Shown here in pieces: positions 53,624-63,273 of a stretch of DNA of 64,000 nucleotides. Source of the stretch: Achromobacter deleyi (GTDB taxonomy: Bacteria; Pseudomonadota; Gammaproteobacteria; Burkholderiales; Burkholderiaceae_B); assembly GCF_016127315.1 (NCBI RefSeq), contig NZ_CP065997.1, forward strand, positions 4,960,001-5,024,000, read 5' to 3'. The stretch's first letter is position 1; each line of letters opens with the position of its first letter. Made by a program: the position numbers and the translations under genes. Under the pieces are notes generated by a model that did no database searches, was not told the DNA's origin, and saw only the letters and a list, made by a program, of their open reading frames with translations.

Positions 53624-55561
53624 ATGACCATGCCCGATTCCTCCGCCGACGCCCAGGGGCTGCCGTCGCCGCGCCACCGGCTGTCGACGCGCATCGTCGC
53701 CAGTTCGCTGCTGGCGCTGATCGTGGTGCTGGGCATGATTGGCCTGACGCTGTGGCTGTCGTGGCAGCTGGAAGGGGCGGGCGCGGCCATCAACGACACC
53801 GGCAGCCTGCGCATGCGCGCCAACCGCGTCGCGGTCGAGCTGATGCGGCCGCAGGCCGGGCGCCAGGTGCGCACCGAGGAACAGGTGCGGCTGATGGACG
53901 ACACCATTGCCCGGCTGGAGCGCGGCAACCCGGCGCGGCCGCTGTTCATTCCCAACGACCCGACCATCCGCCAGCATTGGCATGGCGTGGCCGACTACTG
54001 GCGCGACATCATGCGGCCGGCGGCGATGCGCGCCATCGCCCGCGAGGACGCGGCGGAATACCTGCAGACGCTGCCCGATTTCGTCGCCCGCGCCGACGAG
54101 CTGGTGCGCATGATCGAACAGGACAACGCCGGCAAGACCACCTCGTTGCGGCTGTCGCAGGGCGTGCTGGCGGCCATCGCCAGCGCCGGCACCCTGGCGA
54201 TGATCTACCTGCTGTACCTGTGGATCATCGCGCCGGTCCTGCGCCTGCGCGACGGCCTGCAGCGCATGGCGGCGCGCGAGTTCAGCACCCGCCTGCCGGT
54301 CGAGAGCGAGGACGAGTTCGGCGTGCTGTCGCGCGGTTTCAACCGCATGGCCGACGAGTTGCAGAGCCTGTACACCGGCCTGGAGCAGCGCGTGGGCGAA
54401 AAGACCGCGCAGCTGGCGGCGCAGAACCGCGACATCGGCGCGCTGTACGACATGGCGGCGTTCCTGAACCAGCCCAACGACATCGAGGCGATGTGCCAGG
54501 GCTTCCTGCGCCGCGTCATGCTGCAGTTCGACGCCGAGGGCGGCAGCATCCGCGCGCTCGATCCCGACAACGAAAAGCTCAACCTGGTGGTGTCGGTGGG
54601 GCTGTCCGAGGAACTGGTCGAGTCCGAGCACTGCATGCGGGTCGACGACTGCTATTGCGGCGTGGCCACCCGCCAGGCCGGCGTCATCGTGATCCAGGAC
54701 CTGCGCCAGGTGCCGTCGCAGGCGGACCTGAACTGCCAGCGCGACGGCTTCGCCAGCGTGGCCGTGTTCCGCATCGTTACGCGCGACGAGGTGCTGGGCT
54801 CGTATTCGCTGCATTTCCGCGAGCCGCGCAAGCTGGCCGCGTCCGAATCGCAGCTGCTGGAGACCCTGGGACAGCACCTGGGGGTGGCGCTGGACAACCG
54901 CCGCCTGGGCGCCCAGGCGCGCCAGCTGGCGGTGGTGCAGGAGCGCGGCCTGGTGGCGCAGGGGCTGCACGACAGCCTGGCGCAAGGGTTGAATTTCCTG
55001 AACCTGCAATTGCAGCTGCTGGACGCCGCGGTCAAGCGCGGCGACCAGGCCGAGGTCGAGGAGATCCTGCCGCTGCTGCGCACCGGCGTGGATGAAAGCT
55101 ACAAGGACGTGCGCGAACTGCTGACCAATTTCCGCGACAAGCTCGGCCAGGGCGACCTGAAGACCGCCATCCAGGACACGGTCGAGCGTTTCCGCCGCCA
55201 GACCGGCATGCGCACGGACCTGGCCTTCAGCCAGGGCGTGGGCGCGCCGCTGGCGCCCGAACAGCAGTTGCAGGTGCTGTTCATCCTGCAGGAAGCGCTG
55301 TCCAACGTGCGCAAGCATTCCGAGGCGGACCGGGTCGACATCGTGGTGCGCAACGACCGCGATTTCAACCTGCTGATCGCCGACAACGGCCAGGGCTACG
55401 ACCCGGCCGAGGTGTCGGAGCGCGGCGAGGCCCACATCGGCCTGCACATCATGCGCGAACGCGCCGCCCGCATGCATGGCACGATTACAATGAAGTCCCG
55501 GCCCGGCGGCGGCACGCGCATCGCGCTGACCCTGCCCGGGGCTGAACGCCAGGCCGCCTGA
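53624..55561 (+). CDS. narX: Nitrate/nitrite sensor histidine kinase
   Basis: 645 aa. Two membrane helices (about 24-46 and 184-206) flank the periplasmic sensor, which begins with the nitrate-binding P-box DTGSLRMRANR (residues 58-68). A HAMP linker, a GAF-like central module with several cysteines (CMRVDDCYCG... C), then a HisKA_3 kinase with phospho-acceptor His in GLVAQGLHDSLAQGLNFL (about 449) and ATPase motifs EALSNVRKHS and DNGQGYD follow. Partner of NarL, 12 bp downstream. Confidence 0.95.
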   Translation: MTMPDSSADAQGLPSPRHRLSTRIVASSLLALIVVLGMIGLTLWLSWQLEGAGAAINDTGSLRMRANRVAVELMRPQAGRQVRTEEQVRLMDDTIARLERGNPARPLFIPNDPTIRQHWHGVADYWRDIMRPAAMRAIAREDAAEYLQTLPDFVARADELVRMIEQDNAGKTTSLRLSQGVLAAIASAGTLAMIYLLYLWIIAPVLRLRDGLQRMAAREFSTRLPVESEDEFGVLSRGFNRMADELQSLYTGLEQRVGEKTAQLAAQNRDIGALYDMAAFLNQPNDIEAMCQGFLRRVMLQFDAEGGSIRALDPDNEKLNLVVSVGLSEELVESEHCMRVDDCYCGVATRQAGVIVIQDLRQVPSQADLNCQRDGFASVAVFRIVTRDEVLGSYSLHFREPRKLAASESQLLETLGQHLGVALDNRRLGAQARQLAVVQERGLVAQGLHDSLAQGLNFLNLQLQLLDAAVKRGDQAEVEEILPLLRTGVDESYKDVRELLTNFRDKLGQGDLKTAIQDTVERFRRQTGMRTDLAFSQGVGAPLAPEQQLQVLFILQEALSNVRKHSEADRVDIVVRNDRDFNLLIADNGQGYDPAEVSERGEAHIGLHIMRERAARMHGTITMKSRPGGGTRIALTLPGAERQAA

Positions 55562-55573
55562 GCCATCAAGACC

Positions 55574-56245
55574 ATGCCCATCCGTATCCTGCTCGTCGAC
55601 GACCACACCCTGTTCCGCTCGGGGATGCGCCTGCTGCTGCAGCGCCAGCCCGATTTCGAGATCGTGGCCGAGGCCGGTGACGGCGTCGAGGGCCTCAAGC
55701 GCGCCAAGGAACTCAAGCCCGACGTGGTGCTGCTGGACCTGAACATGCCGGGCCTGTCGGGGCTGGAGACGCTGCAGCTGCTGACGCAGGACCTGCCGTC
55801 CTGTGCGGTCATCATCCTGACGGTCTCCGAAGAGGCCGACGAGCTCGGCCAGGCGCTGCGCGACGGCGCCCGCGGCTACCTGCTCAAGAACATCGACGCC
55901 GAGGCGCTGACCACCGCCATCCGCCGCGCCGCCGGCGGAGAGCCGGTGATCGCCGAAAGCATGACGGCCAAGCTGGTCGAACAGTTCCGCGGCCAGGCCA
56001 GTCTGGCCGCGCAGGCGCCGGCGGGGCAGGCCGAGCGCCATCGCCTCACGGCGCGCGAACGCCAGATCGTGCAATGCCTGGCGCGCGGCGCCAGCAACAA
56101 GGTCATTGCGCGCGAGCTCGACGTCAGCGAAAGCACGGTCAAGATCCACGTGCAGAACGTGCTGAAGAAACTCAACCTGACCAGCCGCGTGCAGGTGGCC
56201 GTCTACGCCGTCGAACACGGCCTGCACGGCGACGATCCGGTCTGA
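55574..56245 (+). CDS. narL: Nitrate/nitrite response regulator, NarL family
   Basis: 223 aa. Receiver with Asp55 in VVLLDLNMPGLSG and a LuxR-type helix-turn-helix at about 157-215 (LTARERQIVQCLARGASNKVIARELDVSESTVKIHVQNVLKKL). Probably activates the nar promoters upstream; classical NarL heptamers TACYYMT are not apparent there, so its target sequence in this organism may be the shared GTGACTAGTCAC palindrome or something not seen. Confidence 0.94.
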   Translation: MPIRILLVDDHTLFRSGMRLLLQRQPDFEIVAEAGDGVEGLKRAKELKPDVVLLDLNMPGLSGLETLQLLTQDLPSCAVIILTVSEEADELGQALRDGARGYLLKNIDAEALTTAIRRAAGGEPVIAESMTAKLVEQFRGQASLAAQAPAGQAERHRLTARERQIVQCLARGASNKVIARELDVSESTVKIHVQNVLKKLNLTSRVQVAVYAVEHGLHGDDPV

Positions 56246-56278
56246 CATCGCGCGGCGGCGGCGCCGCCGCCGCGGGGT

Positions 56279-56320
56279 TTGATCTGCGACAAGGCCCCGC
56301 GCCGCGCCGGCCCCTAGACT
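56279..56320 (+). promoter_or_regulatory. FNR/ANR-dependent promoter of ubiU
   Basis: TTGATCTGCGACAA (56279-56292) matches the FNR/ANR consensus at 8 of 10 positions. A -10-like TAGACT lies at 56315-56320. A start near 56327 places the box centre at -41.5, the class II activator position, and implies a transcript beginning at or one base before the ubiU ATG at 56328. Confidence 0.65.
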
Positions 56321-56327
56321 GGCCGGC

Positions 56328-57344
56328 ATGCAAACCCGAACCTCCCCCCTAGAACTCGTGGCGCCGGCAGGCAGCCTGGCCGCGCTGAAGGCGGCGATCG
56401 AGGCAGGCGCCGACACCGTCTACCTGGGCCTGAAGAACGCCACCAACGCCCGCAACTTCGCCGGGCTCAATTTCACCGAAAGCGACATCCGCGCCGGCGT
56501 CGAGCTGGCGCACAGCAGGAACCGCCAGGTGCTGTTCGCCATCAACACCTTCGTGCAGGCGGGCCGCGGCCACGAATGGCGCGAGGCGGTCGATGCCGCG
56601 CATGCGCTGGGCGCCGACGCGGTCATCATGGCCGATGCCGGCCTGCTGGGCTATGCGCGCGACCGCTATCCCGACCTGCGCCTGCACCTGTCGGTGCAGG
56701 GCTCGGCCACCCACACCGACGCCATCGAACTGATGAAGGAACAATTCGGCATCCGCCGGGTGGTGCTGCCGCGCGTGCTGACGCTGGCCGAGATCGCCCG
56801 CATCTGCGCCAACGTCAGTGTCGAGGTCGAGGTGTTCGGCTTCGGCAGCCTGTGCGTCATGGCCGAGGGCCGTTGCCTGCTGTCGTCGTACGCCACCGGC
56901 GACTCGCCCAACAACAAGGGCGTCTGTTCGCCCGCCAGCGCGGTGCGCTGGGTCGAGGAAGACGGCCGCCTGGACGCGCGCCTGAACGGCATCCTGATCG
57001 ACCGCTATGCGCCGGGCGAGGCCGCCGCCTATCCGACGCTGTGCAAGGGCCGCTTCGAGGTCGACGGCGTCGCCGACCACGCGCTGGAGGAGCCCACCAG
57101 CCTGAACGCCATCGGCCTGCTGCCCAAGCTGGCCGAGATGGGCGTGTCGGCGATCAAGATAGAAGGGCGCCAGCGCAGCCCGGCCTACGTGACGCAGGTG
57201 GTGTCCACGCTGCGCGCCGCGCTCGACAGCGCCCACCTCGACCCCAACCGCTATTCCCCCCGTCCCGAATGGAACGCCACGCTGGCGCGCCATGCCGAGG
57301 GTTCCCAAGTCACGCAAGGCGCATTTGAACGTCCATGGAAATGA
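56328..57344 (+). CDS. ubiU: Oxygen-independent ubiquinone hydroxylase component UbiU (peptidase U32 family)
   Basis: 338 aa. Cys176, Cys183, Cys200 and Cys239 have the same spacing (7, 17, 39) as the four [4Fe-4S] ligands of Escherichia coli UbiU. With UbiV it hydroxylates the ubiquinone ring without O2. First of ubiU-ubiV-ubiT, 82 bp after narL and behind an FNR-type box. No ribosome binding site precedes the ATG. Confidence 0.94.
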   Translation: MQTRTSPLELVAPAGSLAALKAAIEAGADTVYLGLKNATNARNFAGLNFTESDIRAGVELAHSRNRQVLFAINTFVQAGRGHEWREAVDAAHALGADAVIMADAGLLGYARDRYPDLRLHLSVQGSATHTDAIELMKEQFGIRRVVLPRVLTLAEIARICANVSVEVEVFGFGSLCVMAEGRCLLSSYATGDSPNNKGVCSPASAVRWVEEDGRLDARLNGILIDRYAPGEAAAYPTLCKGRFEVDGVADHALEEPTSLNAIGLLPKLAEMGVSAIKIEGRQRSPAYVTQVVSTLRAALDSAHLDPNRYSPRPEWNATLARHAEGSQVTQGAFERPWK

Positions 57345-58231
57345 AACCCAAGGCTTTCCGCATCTCGGTCGGACCGCTGCTGTACTACTGGCCGCGCCAG
57401 CACACGCTGGCCTTCTACGCGGAACTGGCCGACAGTCCGGCCGACATCCTCTACATTGGCGAAACCGTCTGTAGCCGGCGCCACGAACTGCGCGCCGACG
57501 ACTGGCTCGACCTGGCGCGCGACCTCGCGGCCACGGGCAAGGAAGTGGTGCTGTCCGGCCGCACGCTGATCGAGACCGGCGCCGAGGCCTCGGCGCTGAG
57601 GCGCCTGTGCGAGCAGCCGGACTTCCTGGTCGAGGCCGGCGAGGCCGGCGCGCTGCGGCACCTGGGCGGCCGGCCGTTCGTGGCCGGGCCGCACATGAAC
57701 GCCTACCATGGCGGCACGCTGGAGTGGTTGGCCTCGCGCGGCGCGACGCGCTTCGTGGCGCCGCTGGAAATGCACGTCAACACGCTGGCGCGGCTGCTGG
57801 CGGAGCGGCCGGCGGGGCTGGAGGCCGAGATCATGGTGTGGGGCCGCATGGCCCTGGCTTTCTCGGCGCGCTGCTTCACGGCGCGCCATTTCCGCCTGAA
57901 GAAGGACGACTGCGGCTTTCGCTGCATCGAGCATCCGGACGGCCTGGACATGCGCACCCGCGAATCCCGTGAATTCCTCGCGATCAACGGCATCCAGGTG
58001 CAGTCGGCGGCCTGTCTCGACCTGCTGGACCAGGCCGGCTACCTGGCGCAGATGGGCGCCGACGTGTTGCGCGTCAGCCCGCAATCGTCCGGCACGCTGG
58101 AGGCCATCGCCGCGCTCGATGCCGCGCGTGGCGGCCGCGCCCAGGAGCCCGTGGCGCCACCCGCCGGCATCGGCCGCTGCAACGGCTACTTCCACGGGCA
58201 ATCGGGCATCGCCTGGCAGGAGGCGCCATGA
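57341..58231 (+). CDS. ubiV: Oxygen-independent ubiquinone hydroxylase component UbiV (peptidase U32 family)
   Basis: 296 aa. Cys44 and the later CFTARHFRLKKDDCGFRC group (spacing C-x12-C-x3-C) reproduce the four cluster cysteines of E. coli UbiV. Forms a heterodimer with UbiU. The ATG at 57341 overlaps the ubiU stop as ATGA; an ATG two codons earlier (57335) is possible. Overlaps ubiT by 4 bp. Confidence 0.93.
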   Translation: MKPKAFRISVGPLLYYWPRQHTLAFYAELADSPADILYIGETVCSRRHELRADDWLDLARDLAATGKEVVLSGRTLIETGAEASALRRLCEQPDFLVEAGEAGALRHLGGRPFVAGPHMNAYHGGTLEWLASRGATRFVAPLEMHVNTLARLLAERPAGLEAEIMVWGRMALAFSARCFTARHFRLKKDDCGFRCIEHPDGLDMRTRESREFLAINGIQVQSAACLDLLDQAGYLAQMGADVLRVSPQSSGTLEAIAALDAARGGRAQEPVAPPAGIGRCNGYFHGQSGIAWQEAP

Positions 58232-58662
58232 GCGCCGCCGGATTCACCGTGCCGGGGCTGGTCGCGCGCCTGGGCCGACGCCTGCCGGCGCCGCTGGTGT
58301 CGCTGCACTTCGTGGCCGGGCTGGAACTGGCCCGGCGCCTGAACTGGCTCAGCCCGCCCGCGGAACTGGATGGCCGCAGCTTCGCCATCACCATCGAGGA
58401 CCTGGGCGTGCGCAGCAGCTTCATGGTGCGCGGCGGCGTCTTCCGCCCGCTCTGGAATGGCCAGGCCTGCGAACTGGAACTGGGCGCCAAGGTCGCCGAC
58501 CTGCTGGCGCTGATGCGCGCCGAGACCGACGCCGACACGCTGTTCTTCCAACGCCGGTTGCGCATCTCGGGCGACACCGAGCTGGGCCTGATCGTGAAGA
58601 ACTGGCTGGACGCCGCGCCGCGTCCGGCCTGGCTGGAGCGGCTGGGTGCCCGCGGCCACTAG
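58228..58662 (+). CDS. ubiT: SCP2-domain ubiquinone biosynthesis protein UbiT
   Basis: 144 aa lipid-binding SCP2 fold (FAITIEDLGVRSSFMVRGGVF..., KVADLLALMRAETDADTLFFQRRLRISGDTELGLIVKNWLD). Anaerobic counterpart of UbiJ; it holds the prenylated intermediates for UbiUV. Overlaps ubiV by 4 bp. Convergent with the permease gene downstream. Confidence 0.92.
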   Translation: MSAAGFTVPGLVARLGRRLPAPLVSLHFVAGLELARRLNWLSPPAELDGRSFAITIEDLGVRSSFMVRGGVFRPLWNGQACELELGAKVADLLALMRAETDADTLFFQRRLRISGDTELGLIVKNWLDAAPRPAWLERLGARGH

Positions 58663-58683
58663 GCGGCAAGCCCGGTGCGTGCC

Positions 58684-60843
58684 TCAGGCCGCCGCCGGTC
58701 CTTCCATGCGCCGCGCCACCCGCGACAGCGCCAGGCTGGCCGTGAAGTACAGCAGCGCCACCGCCAGGTAGACCTCGACGTGGTAAGGCCGCCAGTCGGT
58801 GCCGGCCACCACCGCCTTGGCCGCGCCCAGCACGTCGAACACGCCGATGATGCTGACCAGCGAGGTGTCCTTGACCGCGCCGACGAACACGCCCAGCGCG
58901 GCCGGCGCGGCGATGCGGCGCGCCTGCGGCCAGATCACCGTCCAGTACGCCACGGTCGGCCGCATGCCGAGCGCGCGCGCCGCCATCATCTGGCCGGGCG
59001 GAATCGCCTGCAACGCGCCGCGCAGCACCTCCGCCAGCAGGCAGGCGGTATGCAGCGTCAGCGCCGCCAGCGCCATGCCGAACTTGGACACGCCGCCGCC
59101 CAGCAGCAGCGGCAGCACGAACGACGCGAACAGCAATTGCGTCACCAGCGGCACGCCGCGCACCGCCTCGATCAATGCCGCGGCCGCGAGGGATCCGCCA
59201 GGGCTGCCGGAACGGCGCAGCAACGCCAGGCCGAAGGCCAGCGGCAACGCCGCCAGCAGCGCCGCGATCGCCAGGATCAGCGTCACCAGCAGGCCGCTCC
59301 AACGCAGCGGACCGATGGCGCCGCCGCCCCAGGGCCAGCCGCCCAGCGCGGCCGCCGTGATGGCCACCATCAGCGCGATCCACGCCAGGCGTGGCCGCGC
59401 GGCGAGCCGGCCCAGGCCCAGCGCCACCGCCACGCCGGCCAGCAGGGCGCCGCAGGCGACCAGGGCCTGGGCGCGGTCGGCCTGCGCCATGGCGCCGAAC
59501 AGCAGCAGCGGCAGGTTCTCGCCCACCGCGGCCCAGCAGGCGCCCGCCGCGGCGGCGCAGGTGGCGGGGCTGCCGCTCCAGACGGCGCGCAGCAGCGCCC
59601 AATCGAACAGCGCCCAGCCCGCGGCGGCGAGCAGCAGCGCCATCAGCGCCGAACCCAGCCGGCCGCCGATGCCGCGCGTGTCGCGGTCCAGCAGGCGCAG
59701 CGCGGGCCGCTCGCCCAGGCGCGCGCCGTGGCTGTCGCCGGGGCCGTGGCGGGCGTGGCGCGCGTTCCAGGCCGACAGCGTGCCGCCCAGCGCCAGGGCC
59801 AGCCCCAGGTAGACGGCCACGGCCAGCGTGATGCCTTCCAGCGCCAGCCCGGTCTGGGTGATGGCGGTATTGATGACGGCCATCAGTTCCTGGTAGCCGA
59901 TGGCGATGGCCAGGGTGCTGTTCTTGACCAGCGCCAGGCACTGGTTGGCGTAAGGGGGTAGGGCCACGCGCACGGCGTAAGGCGCGACGACGTGGCGCAG
60001 CACGCCCCACGGCGTCAGCGCCATGGCCTGGCCGGCTTCCACCAGCCCCACCGGCACCGCCCGCACGGCGGCGCGCACGATGTCGGCGATGTAGGCGGCG
60101 TGGAACACCACCAGGCCGATCACCAGCGCGGCGAATTCGATGCTGGGCTGCCAGCCGCCTTGCAGGCCGAGCCCGCGCCTGGCGGGCAGGTCCACGGTCA
60201 TGCCGGGCAGCAGCGTCCAGGCCAGCGTGGCCAGGCCCAGCGCGGCCCAGGGTGCGGCGCGGCCCAGACGGTGGCGCAGGCGCCAGTAGAGCAGCAGGGC
60301 GCCGGCCGCCGCCAGCGCGTAAGGCAGCCAGCCGTGCAACGCCGGCAAGGCCAGGCCGCGGTTGGACAGCAGCACCGAAGGCAATGGCGACCACGCCTGG
60401 CGCGCATCCGGCAAGCGCAGCAACAGGCCGTACCAGACGAACAACTGCAGCAGCACCGGCGTGTTGCGCAAGGGCGCGATGACGACGGCGGCGGCGCGCG
60501 CGGCCAGCGGCCGTGACGACAGCCGCAGCAGGCCCAGGCCGATGCCCAGCAGCGTCGCCACCGGAATCGCCACCAGCGCCACCGTGAGGGTATTGACCAG
60601 GCCGGCGGCGATCGACATCCAGTAGGGATCGTCGGGCGTGACCGGCAGCAGGCTTTCCGAAATGCGGAAGCCCGCCGGCTGTAGCAGGAAGCCGAAGCCG
60701 CCGCGGATGCCGCGGGCCGCCTGCGTGGCCTCGATGTGCAACAGCAGCACCGCCGCCAGGGCGCCCAGCCCCAGCGTCCAGGCGGCGGCGGGCCACCAGC
60801 GCCGCAGGGCGGCGCTCCAGGGCAAGGGGGAGATGGCGATCAT
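58684..60843 (-). CDS. Fused amino-acid ABC transporter permease (AapQ-AapM-like in one chain)
   Basis: 719 aa. Two complete polar amino-acid permease domains lie in tandem. The first (about 20-395) resembles AapQ/BztB, with the EAA loop EAGQAMALTPWGVLRHVVAPY; the second (about 420-715) resembles AapM/BztC, with AARALGMRPTVAYWTVIWPQ. Separate subunits of about 400 and 380 aa are the norm. ATG 60843 has GAGGA five bases upstream; the longer frame to 60981 has no site. The binding protein gene is 95 bp upstream, but no ATPase gene adjoins and the protein has no nucleotide-binding domain, so the ATPase must be encoded elsewhere. Confidence 0.88.
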   Translation of the reverse strand: MIAISPLPWSAALRRWWPAAAWTLGLGALAAVLLLHIEATQAARGIRGGFGFLLQPAGFRISESLLPVTPDDPYWMSIAAGLVNTLTVALVAIPVATLLGIGLGLLRLSSRPLAARAAAVVIAPLRNTPVLLQLFVWYGLLLRLPDARQAWSPLPSVLLSNRGLALPALHGWLPYALAAAGALLLYWRLRHRLGRAAPWAALGLATLAWTLLPGMTVDLPARRGLGLQGGWQPSIEFAALVIGLVVFHAAYIADIVRAAVRAVPVGLVEAGQAMALTPWGVLRHVVAPYAVRVALPPYANQCLALVKNSTLAIAIGYQELMAVINTAITQTGLALEGITLAVAVYLGLALALGGTLSAWNARHARHGPGDSHGARLGERPALRLLDRDTRGIGGRLGSALMALLLAAAGWALFDWALLRAVWSGSPATCAAAAGACWAAVGENLPLLLFGAMAQADRAQALVACGALLAGVAVALGLGRLAARPRLAWIALMVAITAAALGGWPWGGGAIGPLRWSGLLVTLILAIAALLAALPLAFGLALLRRSGSPGGSLAAAALIEAVRGVPLVTQLLFASFVLPLLLGGGVSKFGMALAALTLHTACLLAEVLRGALQAIPPGQMMAARALGMRPTVAYWTVIWPQARRIAAPAALGVFVGAVKDTSLVSIIGVFDVLGAAKAVVAGTDWRPYHVEVYLAVALLYFTASLALSRVARRMEGPAAA

Positions 60844-60938
60844 GTCTGTCCTCGCGGACGCCGGGCGCGCCGGCGGCTTCCGAAAAAGGCGCAGGCGGGC
60901 CCTCGGCCCGCCTGGCGGTGTGTCACGCGCGTGCCGGT

Positions 60939-61964
60939 TTACTGGAACGGCGGCGCGTACAGCAGGCCACCCTGGTTCCATTGCCGGCTCAGGCCGCGCT
61001 CGAGCTTGAGCGGCGTGGCCGCGCCCAGGTTGCGATCCCAGACCTCGCCGTAGTTGCCGACGGCCTTGATCACGTTGCGGGCCCAGCCTTCATCCAGGCC
61101 GAAACCCTTGCCGATGCCGGGGTCCAGGCCCAGCAGGCGGCGCACCTGCGCATCGGTGCTCTGCGCCTGGCTGTCGACGTTCTTCGAGGTGATGCCCAGT
61201 TCCTCGGCGGCGACCAGCGCATTCACGGTCCAGCGCACGATCGCGGCCCAGTTCGGATCGTCCTGGCGCACGAAGGGGCCGAGCGGCGACTTGTTGATGC
61301 GTTCGGGCAGGATGACGAAGTCGTCCGGATTGGCGGCGCGCGCGGCGCGGCTGGCGGCCAGCGTCGAGGCATCCGACAGATAGACGTCGCAACGGCCGGC
61401 GTAGAACGCCTGTTCCAGTTCGACCAGGTTCTCGATCACCACCGGGCGGTAGCTGAGCTTGTGCTTCTTGAAGTAGTCGACCAGGTTCTGTTCGTTGACG
61501 GTGCCCGGCTGCACGCAGACCTGCGCGCCGTCCAGTTCGGTGGCGCTTTTCACGCCCAGCTTCTTCGGCACCAGAAAACCCTGGCCGTCGTAGAACACGA
61601 TGCCGGCCGACACGATGCCCAGGCCCGCGTCGCGGCTGGAGGTGATGGTGGTGTTGCGGTTGAGCACGTCGATCTCGCCGCCTTGCAGGGCGGGGAAGCG
61701 CTGCTGCGAACTGAGCGGCACGAAGCGCGTCTTTTCCGGATCGCCCAGCACCGCCGCCGCCAGCGCGCGGCACAGGTCGGCGTCCAGTCCGGTCCAGCGG
61801 CCCTGCTTGTCGGCGATCGACAGGCCGGCCGAGCCCTGGCTCACGCCGCACACCAGTTCGCCGCGCTTCTTGATGGCGTCGACCGTGACGCCCGCCGAGG
61901 ATGCGCCAGCGTAAGCGAGCGCCGCCGCCACGCCGGCGGCCTTGAGTAGAGAGATCAACCGCAT
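60939..61964 (-). CDS. Amino-acid ABC transporter periplasmic binding protein (AapJ-like)
   Basis: 341 aa. Signal peptide to about residue 24 (MRLISLLKAAGVAAALAYAG). The body is a family 3 binding protein: VDAIKKRGELVCGVSQGSAGLSIADKQGRWTGLDADLCRALAAAV and RNTTITSSRDAGLGI are the usual general L-amino-acid binding protein motifs. GGGAACGGC precedes ATG 61964. In one operon with the fused permease; divergent from the class V aminotransferase-fold gene. Confidence 0.9.
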   Translation of the reverse strand: MRLISLLKAAGVAAALAYAGASSAGVTVDAIKKRGELVCGVSQGSAGLSIADKQGRWTGLDADLCRALAAAVLGDPEKTRFVPLSSQQRFPALQGGEIDVLNRNTTITSSRDAGLGIVSAGIVFYDGQGFLVPKKLGVKSATELDGAQVCVQPGTVNEQNLVDYFKKHKLSYRPVVIENLVELEQAFYAGRCDVYLSDASTLAASRAARAANPDDFVILPERINKSPLGPFVRQDDPNWAAIVRWTVNALVAAEELGITSKNVDSQAQSTDAQVRRLLGLDPGIGKGFGLDEGWARNVIKAVGNYGEVWDRNLGAATPLKLERGLSRQWNQGGLLYAPPFQ

Positions 61965-62133
61965 GCCGTTCCCGTATTCGATGTATGCAAGAAAGGCATG
62001 AATTCTATGGCTGCGCATCGCCATCGTGAGCGACTGTATCGTCATATGGTTATGAGAACTTAGCCTTATCCAAATTCGCGTCATATACCTAGAATCCGTC
62101 CATACCAAGTTGCACCATCGAGAAGGTTTGCGC

Positions 62134-63273
62134 ATGAGCTGGCAGGACGAATTCAGGCAGTGGTTTCCCATCACCCGCGACAAGGCCTACGCCAATATCG
62201 CCTACACCAGCCCGCTGTCGCCCAAGGTGGCCGACGCCGTGGCCGCCTTCTTCGATGGAATCACGCATGCCCGCAGCGACAAGCCGCAATGGCTGCGCGA
62301 CGCGGGCGCCTTGCGCACCCGGCTGGCCCGGCTGATCGGCGGCGACGCGCGCCGGCTGGCCTTCACCAAGAACACCACCGAAGGCCTGAACACCGTGGCG
62401 CAAGGCCTGGCCTGGCAGGACGGCGACAACCTCGTGGTTGACGACCAGGAACATCCCACCAACGCCTTGCCCTGGCTCAACCTGCGCCGCCGTGGCGTGC
62501 AGGTGCGGGTGGCGCCGGCGCGCGCGCACCGCTACACGGTCGACGACCTGTGGCAGCACGTCGATGCGCGCACGCGGCTGGTGGCGGTGTCGTGGGTGCA
62601 GTACGGCACCGGCCTGCGCACCGATATCGCGGAACTGGGCCGACGCTGCGCCGAGCGCGGCATCTGGCTCGTGGTCGACGGCATCCAGGGCGCGGGGCTG
62701 TTGCGCGCGCAAGTGGACGCGTGGGGCGTGGACGCCTTCGCCAGCGGCGCGCACAAAGGCTTCCTGGGGCCGCTAGGGGTGGGCCTGCTGCACGTGTCGC
62801 CGCGCCTGCTGCAGGCGCTGGAGCCGCCGCACATCGGCCCGTCGGAAGTGACCACGCTGGACAAGTCCGGCCTGCAATGGCAGCTGGGCGTGGCCGATGC
62901 CGGCGATGCCCGGCGCCTGGAAACGGGCAACCTGAACTATCCCGGCATCGCCGGCTGGGCCGGCGCGCTGGACCTGATCGAATGGGCGCAGCCGGACCGC
63001 ATCGAACCGTGGGTGCTGGAACTCTCCACGGCGCTGAGCGACGGTTTACGCGCCCAGGGCCTGCAGGTAGTATCGCCGGTCGACGAGGCGTTGCGCAGCA
63101 CCACCACCGCATTGCGCGTGCCGGATCCGGCCGCGGCGCTGGCGCACCTGACCCGCGAGGGGGTGGTGGCCAGCATCGTGGAGTATGGTTACCTGCGCCT
63201 GTCCGTCGGCGCCTATAACAATCACGGGGACATCGACCGCATCCTGCGCGCCACGCGCGGGCTGGCCGCCTGA
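62134..63273 (+). CDS. PLP-dependent class V aminotransferase-fold enzyme
   Basis: 379 aa. Related to cysteine desulfurases and isopenicillin N epimerase: [16 protein letters not shown] for the cofactor phosphate, VVDGIQGAG for the aspartate pairing with the pyridine nitrogen, and [14 protein letters not shown] with the Schiff-base lysine near residue 208. No mobile cysteine loop of IscS type is evident, so desulfurase activity is unlikely. AAGG lies before ATG. Divergent from the amino-acid transporter operon and 38 bp upstream of metY; a role in amino-acid or sulfur amino-acid use is suggested by position only. Confidence 0.85.
   Translation: MSWQDEFRQWFPITRDKAYANIAYTSPLSPKVADAVAAFFDGITHARSDKPQWLRDAGALRTRLARLIGGDARRLAFTKNTTEGLNTVAQGLAWQDGDNLVVDDQEHPTNALPWLNLRRRGVQVRVAPARAHRYTVDDLWQHVDARTRLVAVSWVQYGTGLRTDIAELGRRCAERGIWLVVDGIQGAGLLRAQVDAWGVDAFASGAHKGFLGPLGVGLLHVSPRLLQALEPPHIGPSEVTTLDKSGLQWQLGVADAGDARRLETGNLNYPGIAGWAGALDLIEWAQPDRIEPWVLELSTALSDGLRAQGLQVVSPVDEALRSTTTALRVPDPAAALAHLTREGVVASIVEYGYLRLSVGAYNNHGDIDRILRATRGLAA

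Noticed and set aside
62134..63273. Class V aminotransferase-fold enzyme as an IscS/SufS cysteine desulfurase
   Set aside because: The cysteine-bearing mobile loop before the C-terminal domain is not seen and no isc or suf genes are nearby.
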